From contig JASEHB010000213.1 of the NCBI GenBank assembly GCA_030018745.1, positions 1 through 5,112 on the forward strand: DNA of 5,112 bases. The letters run 5' to 3'. The DNA is from Desulfatibacillaceae bacterium (GTDB taxonomy: Bacteria; Desulfobacterota; Desulfobacteria; Desulfobacterales; Desulfatibacillaceae). A program made the position numbers and the translations under genes. This document shows, in pieces, positions 1 through 5,076 of this stretch. The notes beneath the pieces are model-generated. The model was not told the origin of the DNA and did not search any database. It worked only from the letters and a program-made list of their open reading frames with translations. The stretch's first letter is position 1. Every line of letters starts with the position of its first letter.

Positions 1-818
1 CAGGATTCCAAGGCAATCCATTTGCTTACCGCCTCATTTAAAAGCGCCCGAAAGCGAGGGGTTCCGCCCGCGCCCTTGCGCCCGAAAACAAAGTTTATCT
101 CCCCCAGAAGAGGGGTCTGCCCTTCAAACAGAATGTCAATTGCCGCAAGGTTTATTCGGGTTCTGCTGCAAAGGAGCCTGGCAAGCCCAATGCCTTTTTC
201 CGTGAGTTTTGGCTCCATGCCGTATTCAATGCGCGCGCCCCGGCAAACATTGTTGCGGAATTCTTCGGGCCTTTCCTGAACCCGCCAGTAGGGAAACATT
301 TTTGAGCCTATTACAACCACGCGCAAATCCCGGCCCCTTGTATTCACCCAGGCCTGGGCAACAAAGGGGGTTTGGTTGCCGAAACGCTTCTCAAGGGCGG
401 CAAGGGCGCTTTTAAGCTCGTTTTTGTCGCGGGCTGCAAAAACGCCGTTGCCTCCTCCTCCTGCCCCGGCCTTGAGCACGCAGGGCAGGTTCAGGCCATG
501 GGCAAATTCGTCTTTATCTGCAATGCTTTCTGTGCCGGGAAAAATTTCCGTTTTGGGATGGGGCAGGTTAAAATCTGCAAAAAGCCTGGCCTGGCCCGGC
601 TTGTCATCCATGCCAAAGCGAAAGCCATATTCAGGGAAAACCCTGGCGCAATGCCTTTTGCAGGCAGCATATATTGAGCTGCTCACGCTCTGGGGAACAA
701 TTACAGCGCCTGCGCGGGAGAGCTTTTCGATGAGCCGCCCATCAGGCAAAGCGCCCGGCGTGAGCGTATGGCGCTCATGACCGGGCACAAATGGATGAAG
801 GCTCAAAACCGGCTTCAT
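1..818 (-). CDS. ATP-grasp (RimK-like) domain protein, C-terminus cut by window edge
   Basis: Reading leftward from an ATG at 818-816 gives 272 uninterrupted codons to the window edge, with no stop. The protein has the layout of a short ATP-grasp ligase. An N-terminal domain (about 1-80) begins MKPVLSLHPF. A nucleotide-binding part has Lys116 followed by a glycine-rich loop (KAGAGGGGNGV, 116-126). A central segment contains RGRDLRVVVIGSK (161-173). The metal-binding end has Asp228 (AAIDILF) and Glu240/Asn242 (GEINFVFGRKGAGG). The 12-residue gap from Asp to Glu and the ExN motif match RimK-type enzymes, which join a carboxylate to an amine or thiol using ATP. The substrate cannot be told. RimK-family length suggests that only a few tens of residues are missing. 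The ATG overlaps the prfB stop (ATGA) and no good independent ribosome site is seen, so translation is probably coupled to prfB. I recall similar proteins beside prfB in Desulfobacterota, but this is unverified. Confidence 0.85.
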   Translation of the reverse strand, partial: MKPVLSLHPFVPGHERHTLTPGALPDGRLIEKLSRAGAVIVPQSVSSSIYAACKRHCARVFPEYGFRFGMDDKPGQARLFADFNLPHPKTEIFPGTESIADKDEFAHGLNLPCVLKAGAGGGGNGVFAARDKNELKSALAALEKRFGNQTPFVAQAWVNTRGRDLRVVVIGSKMFPYWRVQERPEEFRNNVCRGARIEYGMEPKLTEKGIGLARLLCSRTRINLAAIDILFEGQTPLLGEINFVFGRKGAGGTPRFRALLNEAVSKWIALES

Positions 819-1910
819 CGGCTTGCCAGCAAAACCCCTTCCATGAAGGGGTCCAGATTTCCGTCAAGAACCGACTGCACATTGCCTATTTCCATGTTTA
901 TGCGGTGATCCTTGACCATCTGGTAGGGCTGGAGAACATAGGATCGGATCTGGCTGCCCCAGCCTATTTCATCTTTTGATTCGTAGAGGTCCTGTATATG
1001 CTTCTGCTGCTTTTCCTGCTCCTTCTGGTAAAGGCGGGCCTTTAGAACCTTCATGGCCATTTCTCGGTTTCTGTGCTGGGATTTTTCCTGCTGGCAGGAA
1101 ACCACTATGTTTGTGGGAAGATGCGTAAGGCGCACGGCGGAGCTGGTCTTGTTCACATGCTGGCCGCCTGCGCCGGAGGCCCGGAAGGTATCCACCCGCA
1201 AATCCTTGTCAAGAATTTCAATGGCGATTTCCTGGTCCACCTGGGGATAAACCGAAACCGATGCAAAGGATGTGTGCCGCTTGCCGCTGGCATTGAAGGG
1301 GGAAATTCTCACAAGCCTGTGAACCCCCTCTTCAAGTTTAAGATACCCGTAGGCATAAGGCCCGTCCACGGAAAAGGTTACGCTTTTTATGCCTGCCTCA
1401 TCCCCCTGGGCCAGATCAATTATCTCGGACTTGAAGTTTTTTTGCTCCACCCAGCGCAGATACATGCGCATCAGAATTTCCGCCCAGTCCTGGGCGTCCG
1501 TGCCGCCTGCGCCGGCATTTATGGAAACAATGGCGTTGCGGTGGTCGTCCGGGCCGGAAAGAAGCTGATCCAGCGAGAGCTTTTGAATGTCGCGCTCGAT
1601 TTTTGCAAGGGCTGCCAGGGCCTCGGTCTGGGTGGCCTCATCCTGCTCCTCATGGGCCATCTCAAAAAGAACGCCCGCATCCTCAAGCTGCGCGTAAAGG
1701 GATTTTATTCCGGCAAGCTCGTCATTTATCTGGGTGCGCTCTTTGAGAAGAACGGCTGCCTTGTCCGGCTCATCCCAAAAATTGTCTCTGCCCATGGTTT
1801 CTTCAATAACCGCAAGCCTCTTTTCCTTTGCGGGAATGTCAAAGATACTCCTTGATCTGGGCGAGTTTTTCCTTCAGGTCTTCCATCTGCTGCTCTATAT
1901 GCTCGGACAT
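815..1910 (-). CDS. prfB: Peptide chain release factor 2 (RF2), with programmed +1 frameshift
   Basis: RF2 recognises UGA and UAA stop codons in the ribosomal A site and triggers peptide release. Translation starts at ATG 1910-1908 behind GGAGG. It reads 23 codons (MSEHIEQQMEDLKEKL...EYL), meets TGA at 1841-1839, and resumes one base later with GAC at 1840-1838. The CDS is therefore 1910-1842 joined to 1840-815, giving 364 residues, close to the 365 of E. coli RF2. Family motifs are intact: the stop-recognition tripeptide SPF at 203-205, within RISPFNASGKRHTSFASV, and the catalytic GGQ at 248-250, within RASGAGGQHVNKT. The Gln of GGQ is the usual PrmC methylation target. The N-terminal domain is helical and rich in Glu/Lys. 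RF2 level is autoregulated: scarce RF2 leaves the internal UGA unread for longer and favours frameshifting. A start at the inner ATG 1795 would lose 38 conserved-style residues and is unlikely. The gene lies between lnt and the ATP-grasp gene. Confidence 0.97.
1838..1853 (-). promoter_or_regulatory. prfB programmed +1 frameshift signal
   Basis: The minus strand reads AAGGAGTATCTTTGAC. It contains an internal Shine-Dalgarno-like AGGAG (1852-1848), a 3-nt gap (TAT), the slippery CTT codon (1844-1842), the in-frame stop TGA (1841-1839) and a following C. Spacing, slippery codon and the poor-termination context TGAC all match the E. coli prfB site, which has the same TATCTTTGAC after its G-rich Shine-Dalgarno. 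The peptidyl-tRNA slips from CTT to TTT and the ribosome continues in the +1 frame with GAC. Confidence 0.95.
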
Positions 1911-1915
1911 GGCTT

Positions 1916-1923
1916 CCTCCCTT
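1916..1923 (-). promoter_or_regulatory. Ribosome binding site that fixes the prfB start
   Basis: The minus strand reads AAGGGAGG, then AAGCC, then ATG (1910). The strong GGAGG, 5 nt from the ATG, selects the upstream start in the zero frame, before the frameshift site. This is the start that gives RF2 its normal length. Confidence 0.85.
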
Positions 1924-1995
1924 GCTTGCAAAAGGCATCTTTAAAATTGTTTCAAACCCAAAAAAATCATCGGGCAGTTTCCGGTCAACATACTA

Positions 1996-3549
1996 TCATG
2001 CTTTGGCGCGCTTTTTAAGCCCGTATATGATAAGCGCAAGGCCCAATATGGAAAGAAGCTGGGCAAACCAGTCTCCAAAGCGCACATAAACTGTCTTGCC
2101 TTCCAAAAGGGGCAGGCTCTGGGTGAAAACGCCCTCCACAAAAAGCCCTGAAGTTTCAACAATGGCTCCATCCGGCATAACAAAGCCGCTTATGCCCGTG
2201 TTTGCTGCGCGGGCCAGGGCCTTTTTTGTTTCAACGCTGCGCAGGGCAACCATTGAAAAATGCTGGTAAGGGGCGGATGAAAGCCCGAACCAGGCATCAT
2301 TTGTAACGGTTACAAGCAGATTCGCCCCGTTTTTTGCCATAGCCCGCGAAAGGGAGGGAAAAATCACCTCATAGCAGATGAGGACACCCAGCCTGACATT
2401 GTCAAAGGCCAAGGTCTTGCCCGGCCTGCCAGGGGAATAATCCCCCACCTGATGGGTGAGCTTGCCGATGAAGGGCATCCATCTTTTAAGAGGCACATAC
2501 TCGCCCCAGGGCACAAGGTGCACTTTGTCGTAATGGCCTGCCAACCGGCCATCGGGCATAATCAGAAAAACCCGGTTGTAAAAGGCCCGGCCTGTTTTGT
2601 AAGGCTCCACAGCCGGGCTTCCCACCAGAAAAGGCACCCTGCTTTGCATAATGCCATCAATAACAATTGCAGTAAGCTCAAGCTCCCGCAAAAAGTAGAA
2701 GGGCAGGGCGGTTTCCGGCCATATCACAAATTGGGCGCCCTGCTCTGCGGCTTCTTGTGAAAGGGCAAGGTACTTTTCCGCAGTGGCCCCGGCAAAGGAG
2801 GGATCCCACTTGAACTGCTGCTCCACATTGCCCTGAACAACAGATACGGCAATTTTTGGGGCCTTTTCCATTTCTGCGCGCACCTGCTCAAGCCGTTTAA
2901 TGCCATAACCCTGAAAAATGGCTACGCAAATAATCGCCGCCGCCGTTCCCGCAGCCGCAGTTTTAAGGCTTGGGTGGCTTTTGCCCCAGTTAATTTTAAG
3001 CAGTGCGGCAACAAGCAGAAAAATTGCACAATTGCACAGAACAATAAGGGCGGAAATTCCGAAAACGCCTGTTATGTCCGCAGCCTGAATCAAGGCAAGG
3101 CGCTCAAACTGGCTTGCCCCCAAATTTGCCCAGGGAAAGCCGGTGAAAAGGTGCATCCGCAGGTATTCCAGGCCTGTCCACAGGGCAGGGGCAGCCACAA
3201 GAATCATCACCGGAGCTGGCGCGCTCAAGCGCAACAGGGCTGCAAAGCCCCCTATGTAGCAGGCCATAACAAGGCACAAAAGCAGCATTACCGGGTAGGA
3301 TAGCACAACAGGAAGGCCCCCGTAGGTGCTCATCACAAACTCTATCCAGTAAAGCAGGGTAACAAAATGGCACAAGCCCGCAGTGAACCCCAGCCAGAAG
3401 GCTCTTTTAAGCCCGGCTTTGCTTATGGCCCACAAAAGGGGCGCAATGGCAAACCAGGCCAAAAAATCCAGGCCCGTGCGGGGAAAGGCCCCTGTAAGGA
3501 CAAAGCCGGAGGCTGCGGCGGCCAGATATGGCAAAAAGCTTTTTTTCAT
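1996..3549 (-). CDS. lnt: Apolipoprotein N-acyltransferase
   Basis: Lnt transfers an acyl chain from a phospholipid to the N-terminal Cys of apolipoproteins, the last step of lipoprotein maturation in the inner membrane. The 517-residue length matches the family (E. coli 512). The N-terminal part (about 1-215) is a set of hydrophobic membrane segments containing the family-like stretch LFTGFPWANLGASQ (134-147). A nitrilase-fold domain spans about 230-470. Its triad is visible as Glu279 (VIWPETALPF), Lys342 (YDKVHLVPWGEYVP) and Cys392 (LICYEVIFP). Glu350, Glu394 and Trp248 fall where E. coli has other essential residues. A final membrane segment (about 495-511) is followed by basic residues. 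An in-frame TGA at 3561-3559 lies only 12 nt before the ATG, so the start cannot be further upstream. No clear Shine-Dalgarno precedes it. The gene is first in the minus-strand cluster, 85 nt before prfB. Confidence 0.96.
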   Translation of the reverse strand: MKKSFLPYLAAAASGFVLTGAFPRTGLDFLAWFAIAPLLWAISKAGLKRAFWLGFTAGLCHFVTLLYWIEFVMSTYGGLPVVLSYPVMLLLCLVMACYIGGFAALLRLSAPAPVMILVAAPALWTGLEYLRMHLFTGFPWANLGASQFERLALIQAADITGVFGISALIVLCNCAIFLLVAALLKINWGKSHPSLKTAAAGTAAAIICVAIFQGYGIKRLEQVRAEMEKAPKIAVSVVQGNVEQQFKWDPSFAGATAEKYLALSQEAAEQGAQFVIWPETALPFYFLRELELTAIVIDGIMQSRVPFLVGSPAVEPYKTGRAFYNRVFLIMPDGRLAGHYDKVHLVPWGEYVPLKRWMPFIGKLTHQVGDYSPGRPGKTLAFDNVRLGVLICYEVIFPSLSRAMAKNGANLLVTVTNDAWFGLSSAPYQHFSMVALRSVETKKALARAANTGISGFVMPDGAIVETSGLFVEGVFTQSLPLLEGKTVYVRFGDWFAQLLSILGLALIIYGLKKRAKA

Positions 3550-3658
3550 GGCATTGTGTCAATTGTGCAAAAAGTTTATTGAGCAATCAAAACTATTTGG
3601 GCATTTTGACATCCCAGGCAGCAACTTACAAGAAGATTTAAGGCCTTATGGAGGACAC
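3550..3658. promoter_or_regulatory. Divergent intergenic region, probable promoters for lnt and the transglutaminase-like gene
   Basis: This 109-nt AT-richer gap separates two genes that point away from each other, so it should hold promoters for both strands. On the minus strand a weak pair TTGATT, 17 nt, CACAAT (four of six matches each to the sigma-70 boxes) lies just before lnt, but it would leave almost no leader. On the plus strand TTGACA at 3606-3611 lacks a good -10 box at normal spacing. I cannot place either promoter firmly, and I see no operator palindrome beyond a 6-bp CAATTG. Confidence 0.4.
3650..3654 (+). promoter_or_regulatory. Ribosome binding site that sets the start of the transglutaminase-like gene
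   Basis: GGAGG is followed by ACAC and then ATG at 3659. It is the only good ribosome site near the open frame. It supports starting at 3659 rather than at in-frame ATGs further upstream, which overlap lnt and lack such a site. Confidence 0.75.
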
Positions 3659-4357
3659 ATGGAAGATTTGGAAAAATACCTTTTGCCCACAGAGATTATA
3701 AAAAGCGATTCAAAGGTGCTGATTGACTTTGCAGAGCAGGCCGCAGGCAATGCTTCAGCACCCGCCCAAATCGCCTCGCGCCTTTTTTTGGCTGTGCGCG
3801 ATAAAATAATTTATGACCCTTATTCGCCTTTTTACTACAACAGCTTTTACACGCCGGATTTTGTGTTGCAAAGGGGCCGTGGCTACTGCGTGCAGAAGGC
3901 GGCCCTTTTGTGCGCTGCCTGCCGGGCAAAAAATATTCCTGCCAGGCTCAAATTTGCAGATTTAAAAAACCGCAGCGCATCTGATGAAATGAAGGAAATG
4001 CTGGGCTGCGATATTTTTGCCTGGCACGGCTTTACGCAGATATATCTTAACGGCCAGTGGCTTTCGGCCACACCATCCTTTCATGCAGATCTCTGCCTTC
4101 GCCAGAACATTAGCCCCCTTGAATTTGACGGAACCGCCAACGCCGTGTTTCCGGAAAAAGACCTCTCCGGCAAGCCCTACGCCAGTTATCTGACTTACCA
4201 CGGCAGCTTTTGGGACTTGCCCCTTGAACAAATAATGGAAGGCTGGAAAAAAACCTACGGCAGCCAAAGGGTGGAGCTGTGGCGCAAGGCCCTTGAAGCA
4301 CAATTCCCGGCCATTGGGCCAAATGAGGACGGTTTGACGGACACGCAAAAAGGTTGA
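3659..4357 (+). CDS. Transglutaminase-like domain protein
   Basis: The product is 232 residues with no signal peptide or membrane segment, so it is probably cytoplasmic. The N-terminus (EKYLLPTEIIKSDSKVLIDF) is followed by LAVRDKIIYD (44-53), a stretch typical of bacterial transglutaminase-like proteins. The core has Cys77 in GRGYCVQKAALLCAACR, then a second conserved-looking stretch NIPARLKFADLKN (92-104). His123 lies in AWHGFTQIYLNGQWLSATP. The third catalytic residue is normally Asp in a W-x-x-x-D-P motif; here that place is Thr138 (WLSATPS). The fold covers proteases, amidases and non-enzymatic relatives, so the activity is open. The C-terminal part holds PLEFDGTANAVFPEKDLSG (153-171). 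The frame is open upstream to 3383, but that stretch runs antisense to lnt. The gene is divergent from lnt and appears to stand alone. Confidence 0.85.
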   Translation: MEDLEKYLLPTEIIKSDSKVLIDFAEQAAGNASAPAQIASRLFLAVRDKIIYDPYSPFYYNSFYTPDFVLQRGRGYCVQKAALLCAACRAKNIPARLKFADLKNRSASDEMKEMLGCDIFAWHGFTQIYLNGQWLSATPSFHADLCLRQNISPLEFDGTANAVFPEKDLSGKPYASYLTYHGSFWDLPLEQIMEGWKKTYGSQRVELWRKALEAQFPAIGPNEDGLTDTQKG

Positions 4358-4368
4358 CGCACCGGGCA

Positions 4369-4445
4369 GCACGGAAAAGGCAATTTTTAAACACGAAAAA
4401 CACGAACCACACGAAAAGGGTATAAACAAAAACCCCGTGGCCGGA
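4369..4445 (+). repeat. CACGAA-nonamer repeat element, copy 1
   Basis: The element starts GCACGGAAAA and ends CCCCGTGGCCGGA. It carries CACGAA at 4392, 4401 and 4410, a three-unit tandem with a 9-nt period. The last 38 nt (4408-4445) are identical to copy 2 at 4688-4725. Part of it can fold by pairing CACG (4410-4413) and GGG (4418-4420) with CCC and CGTG (4434-4439), leaving four bulged A residues. Confidence 0.85.
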
Positions 4446-4453
4446 GAAGCAAG

Positions 4454-4496
4454 GTAGGTTGGGTGGTTCTTGCGCAACGCGCAAGGTTCACCCAAC
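4454..4496 (+). repeat. GTAG-headed REP-like hairpin, type 1, copy 1
   Basis: GTAG (4454-4457) is followed by a long palindrome. GTTGGGTG (4458-4465) pairs with CACCCAAC (4489-4496), and CTTGCGC (4469-4475) pairs with GCGCAAG (4479-4485). The terminal loop is AAC, and an internal GTT/GTT pair can form G-U wobbles in RNA. A GTAG tetranucleotide before an imperfect palindrome is the known hallmark of REP elements mobilised by RAYT (TnpA-REP) transposases. No such transposase gene is present in the window. Confidence 0.85.
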
Positions 4497-4506
4497 GGCT
4501 TTTATT
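4458..4506 (+). terminator. Possible terminator role for the first REP-like hairpin
   Basis: The strong hairpin at 4458-4496 lies about 100 nt after the stop of the transglutaminase-like gene and is followed by GGCTTTTATT, a short weak T-run. No better terminator is seen nearer to the gene. The T-run is short and offset by GGC, so this is only a possibility. Confidence 0.25.
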
Positions 4507-4513
4507 GTCTGCG

Positions 4514-4547
4514 CCCTGCATGGATTCAAAGCAAAACGGCATCAAGG
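4514..4547 (+). repeat. CCCTGCATGGATTC repeat, copy 1
   Basis: CCCTGCATGGATTC is followed by AAAGCAAAACGGCATCAAGG. It sits between the type 1 and type 2 GTAG hairpins. Copies at 4903 and 5039 share the pattern. Confidence 0.75.
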
Positions 4548-4551
4548 CAAG

Positions 4552-4628
4552 GTAGGTTGGGCTAGTAAATCCGGCCTGTAACGATTCCGAAAGACATCTG
4601 GCCTTGTTCCGGATTTGCGTAGCCCAAC
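4552..4628 (+). repeat. GTAG-headed REP-like hairpin, type 2, complete copy
   Basis: GTAG (4552-4555) precedes GTTGGGCTA (4556-4564), which pairs perfectly with TAGCCCAAC (4620-4628). Inside this, AAATCCGG (4567-4574) pairs perfectly with CCGGATTT (4609-4616), with a small GT/GCG internal loop between the two stems. The 34-nt apex (4575-4608) has no strong fold that I can see. It shares GTAGGTTGGG with the type 1 hairpin but has a different and longer interior. Confidence 0.8.
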
Positions 4629-4646
4629 AAAACCACGCACAGGGCT

Positions 4647-4725
4647 GCACGGAAAACGGCTATTTTTGAACCACGAAAAGCACGAAACACACGAAAAGGG
4701 TATAAACAAAAACCCCGTGGCCGGA
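4647..4725 (+). repeat. CACGAA-nonamer repeat element, copy 2
   Basis: Second copy of the element at 4369-4445, in the same orientation. CACGAA recurs at 4672, 4681 and 4690, again every 9 nt. It is identical to copy 1 over the final 38 nt and differs by small substitutions and indels in the first half. Confidence 0.85.
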
Positions 4726-4739
4726 AGGCAAAATGGCCC

Positions 4740-4774
4740 GTCATGCCCGCGCAGGCTTTGAAACCTGGAATCCA
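4740..4774 (+). repeat. GTCAT-type dispersed repeat, unit 1
   Basis: It reads GTCATGCCCGCGCAGGC, then TTTGAAACCT, then GGAATCCA. It resembles the widespread proteobacterial palindrome with GTCATTCCCGCG on one side and CGGGAATCCAG on the other, but the right arm is altered (TTTG in place of GGG), so the stem is damaged. Confidence 0.7.
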
Positions 4775-4779
4775 CAGCT

Positions 4780-4804
4780 CGTCATACCCGCGAAAGCGGT
4801 CATG
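4780..4804 (+). repeat. GTCAT-type dispersed repeat, unit 2 (short)
   Basis: CGTCATACCCGCGAAAGCGG is followed by TCATG. The left arm and the GCGAAAGC centre of the common form are kept, but the usual GGAATCCAG end is missing, so it looks like a partial copy. Confidence 0.65.
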
Positions 4805-4822
4805 CACAAAACCCAAGTGGCC

Positions 4823-4850
4823 GTCATTCCCGCGCAGGCTTTGAATCCAG
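4823..4850 (+). repeat. GTCAT-type dispersed repeat, unit 3
   Basis: GTCATTCCCGCGCAGGCTTT is followed by GAATCCAG. It shares the altered CAGGCTTTGAA centre with unit 1, which suggests that one was copied from the other, or both from a common changed source. Confidence 0.7.
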
Positions 4851-4859
4851 AATAAAAAT

Positions 4860-4905
4860 GGGCCGTTGTCCTTATTGAAAAAAACCTTTGCCTTCGACAA
4901 GGCCC
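4860..4905. repeat. Imperfect inverted repeat
   Basis: GGGCC (4860-4864) and TTGTC (4866-4870) pair with GACAA (4896-4900) and GGCCC (4901-4905), with one bulged G and a 25-nt loop. The right arm runs into the CCCTGCATGGATTC repeat. No T-run follows on either strand, so it is not an obvious terminator. Confidence 0.5.
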
Positions 4906-4935
4906 TGCATGGATTCCGGCAAAAGGGCATCAAGG
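4903..4935 (+). repeat. CCCTGCATGGATTC repeat, copy 2 (variant)
   Basis: It has the same core as the copy at 4514, but AAAG after GGATTC is replaced by CGG, and the second half reads CAAAAGGGCATCAAGG. It is not flanked by a type 1 hairpin on its left, so the element can occur apart from the hairpin pair. Confidence 0.7.
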
Positions 4936-4945
4936 GTTTTGACAG

Positions 4946-4966
4946 CGTCATGAGGCCGGAATGACG
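4946..4966. repeat. GTCAT-type palindrome, unit 4
   Basis: CGTCAT (4946-4951) pairs with ATGACG (4961-4966) around a 9-nt centre. The right side read on the minus strand is CGTCATTCCGG, like unit 3. GCCGGAAT (4955-4962) can instead pair with ATTCCGGC at 4913-4920, giving two mutually exclusive folds. Confidence 0.6.
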
Positions 4967-4978
4967 ACTTTTAGCAAG

Positions 4979-5021
4979 GTAGGTTGGGTGGTTCTTGCGC
5001 AACGCGCAAGGTTCACCCAAC
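4979..5021 (+). repeat. GTAG-headed REP-like hairpin, type 1, copy 2
   Basis: Base-for-base copy of the hairpin at 4454-4496, in the same orientation and exactly 525 bp downstream: GTAG at 4979, stem arms 4983-4990/5014-5021 and 4994-5000/5004-5010, loop AAC. Confidence 0.85.
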
Positions 5022-5038
5022 GGTTTGCTTTAGCCGCG

Positions 5039-5072
5039 CCCTGCATGGATTCAAAGCAAAACGGCATCAAAG
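5039..5072 (+). repeat. CCCTGCATGGATTC repeat, copy 3
   Basis: It matches copy 1 at 4514-4547 with one G-to-A change (4546 versus 5071). It is again placed between a type 1 and a type 2 GTAG hairpin. Confidence 0.75.
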
Positions 5073-5076
5073 CAAG

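Noticed and set aside
376..780. 134-residue plus-strand open frame (and overlapping smaller ones) in the first 800 bases
   Set aside because: They lie opposite the ATP-grasp gene, whose motifs are clear. The translations are low-complexity and resemble no family.
1073..1855. 260-residue open frame on the plus strand opposite prfB
   Set aside because: It is exactly antisense to a well-recognised RF2 gene and has no recognisable domain. Long antisense frames are common opposite GC-rich genes.
1795..1910. Reading the prfB interruption as a pseudogene or sequencing error
   Set aside because: The stop lies exactly in the conserved frameshift signal with correct spacing, and both sides are intact RF2 sequence.
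1911..1995. Promoter or terminator between lnt and prfB
   Set aside because: The 85-nt gap has no hairpin followed by T residues. A TTGACC on the minus strand has no matching -10 box. Only the prfB ribosome site is supported.
3546..3554. Two-codon ORF ATG CCA TGA overlapping the lnt start
   Set aside because: It could be a regulatory start-stop, but it has no ribosome site and such short matches arise by chance.
3606..3611. TTGACA as a -35 box for the transglutaminase-like gene
   Set aside because: No reasonable -10 hexamer lies 15-19 nt downstream. The box alone is not enough.
3383..3658. N-terminal extension of the transglutaminase-like gene to an ATG at 3383
   Set aside because: The extra 92 codons run antisense to lnt and are basic and low-complexity. 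A good GGAGG sits just before the ATG at 3659, where family-like sequence begins.
4562..5020. 152-residue minus-strand open frame and other frames in the repeat tail
   Set aside because: Their sequence comes from the repeats (MGEPCALRKNHPTYLA from the type 1 hairpin, FRVFRAFRG from CACGAA units). No ribosome site or domain supports a gene.
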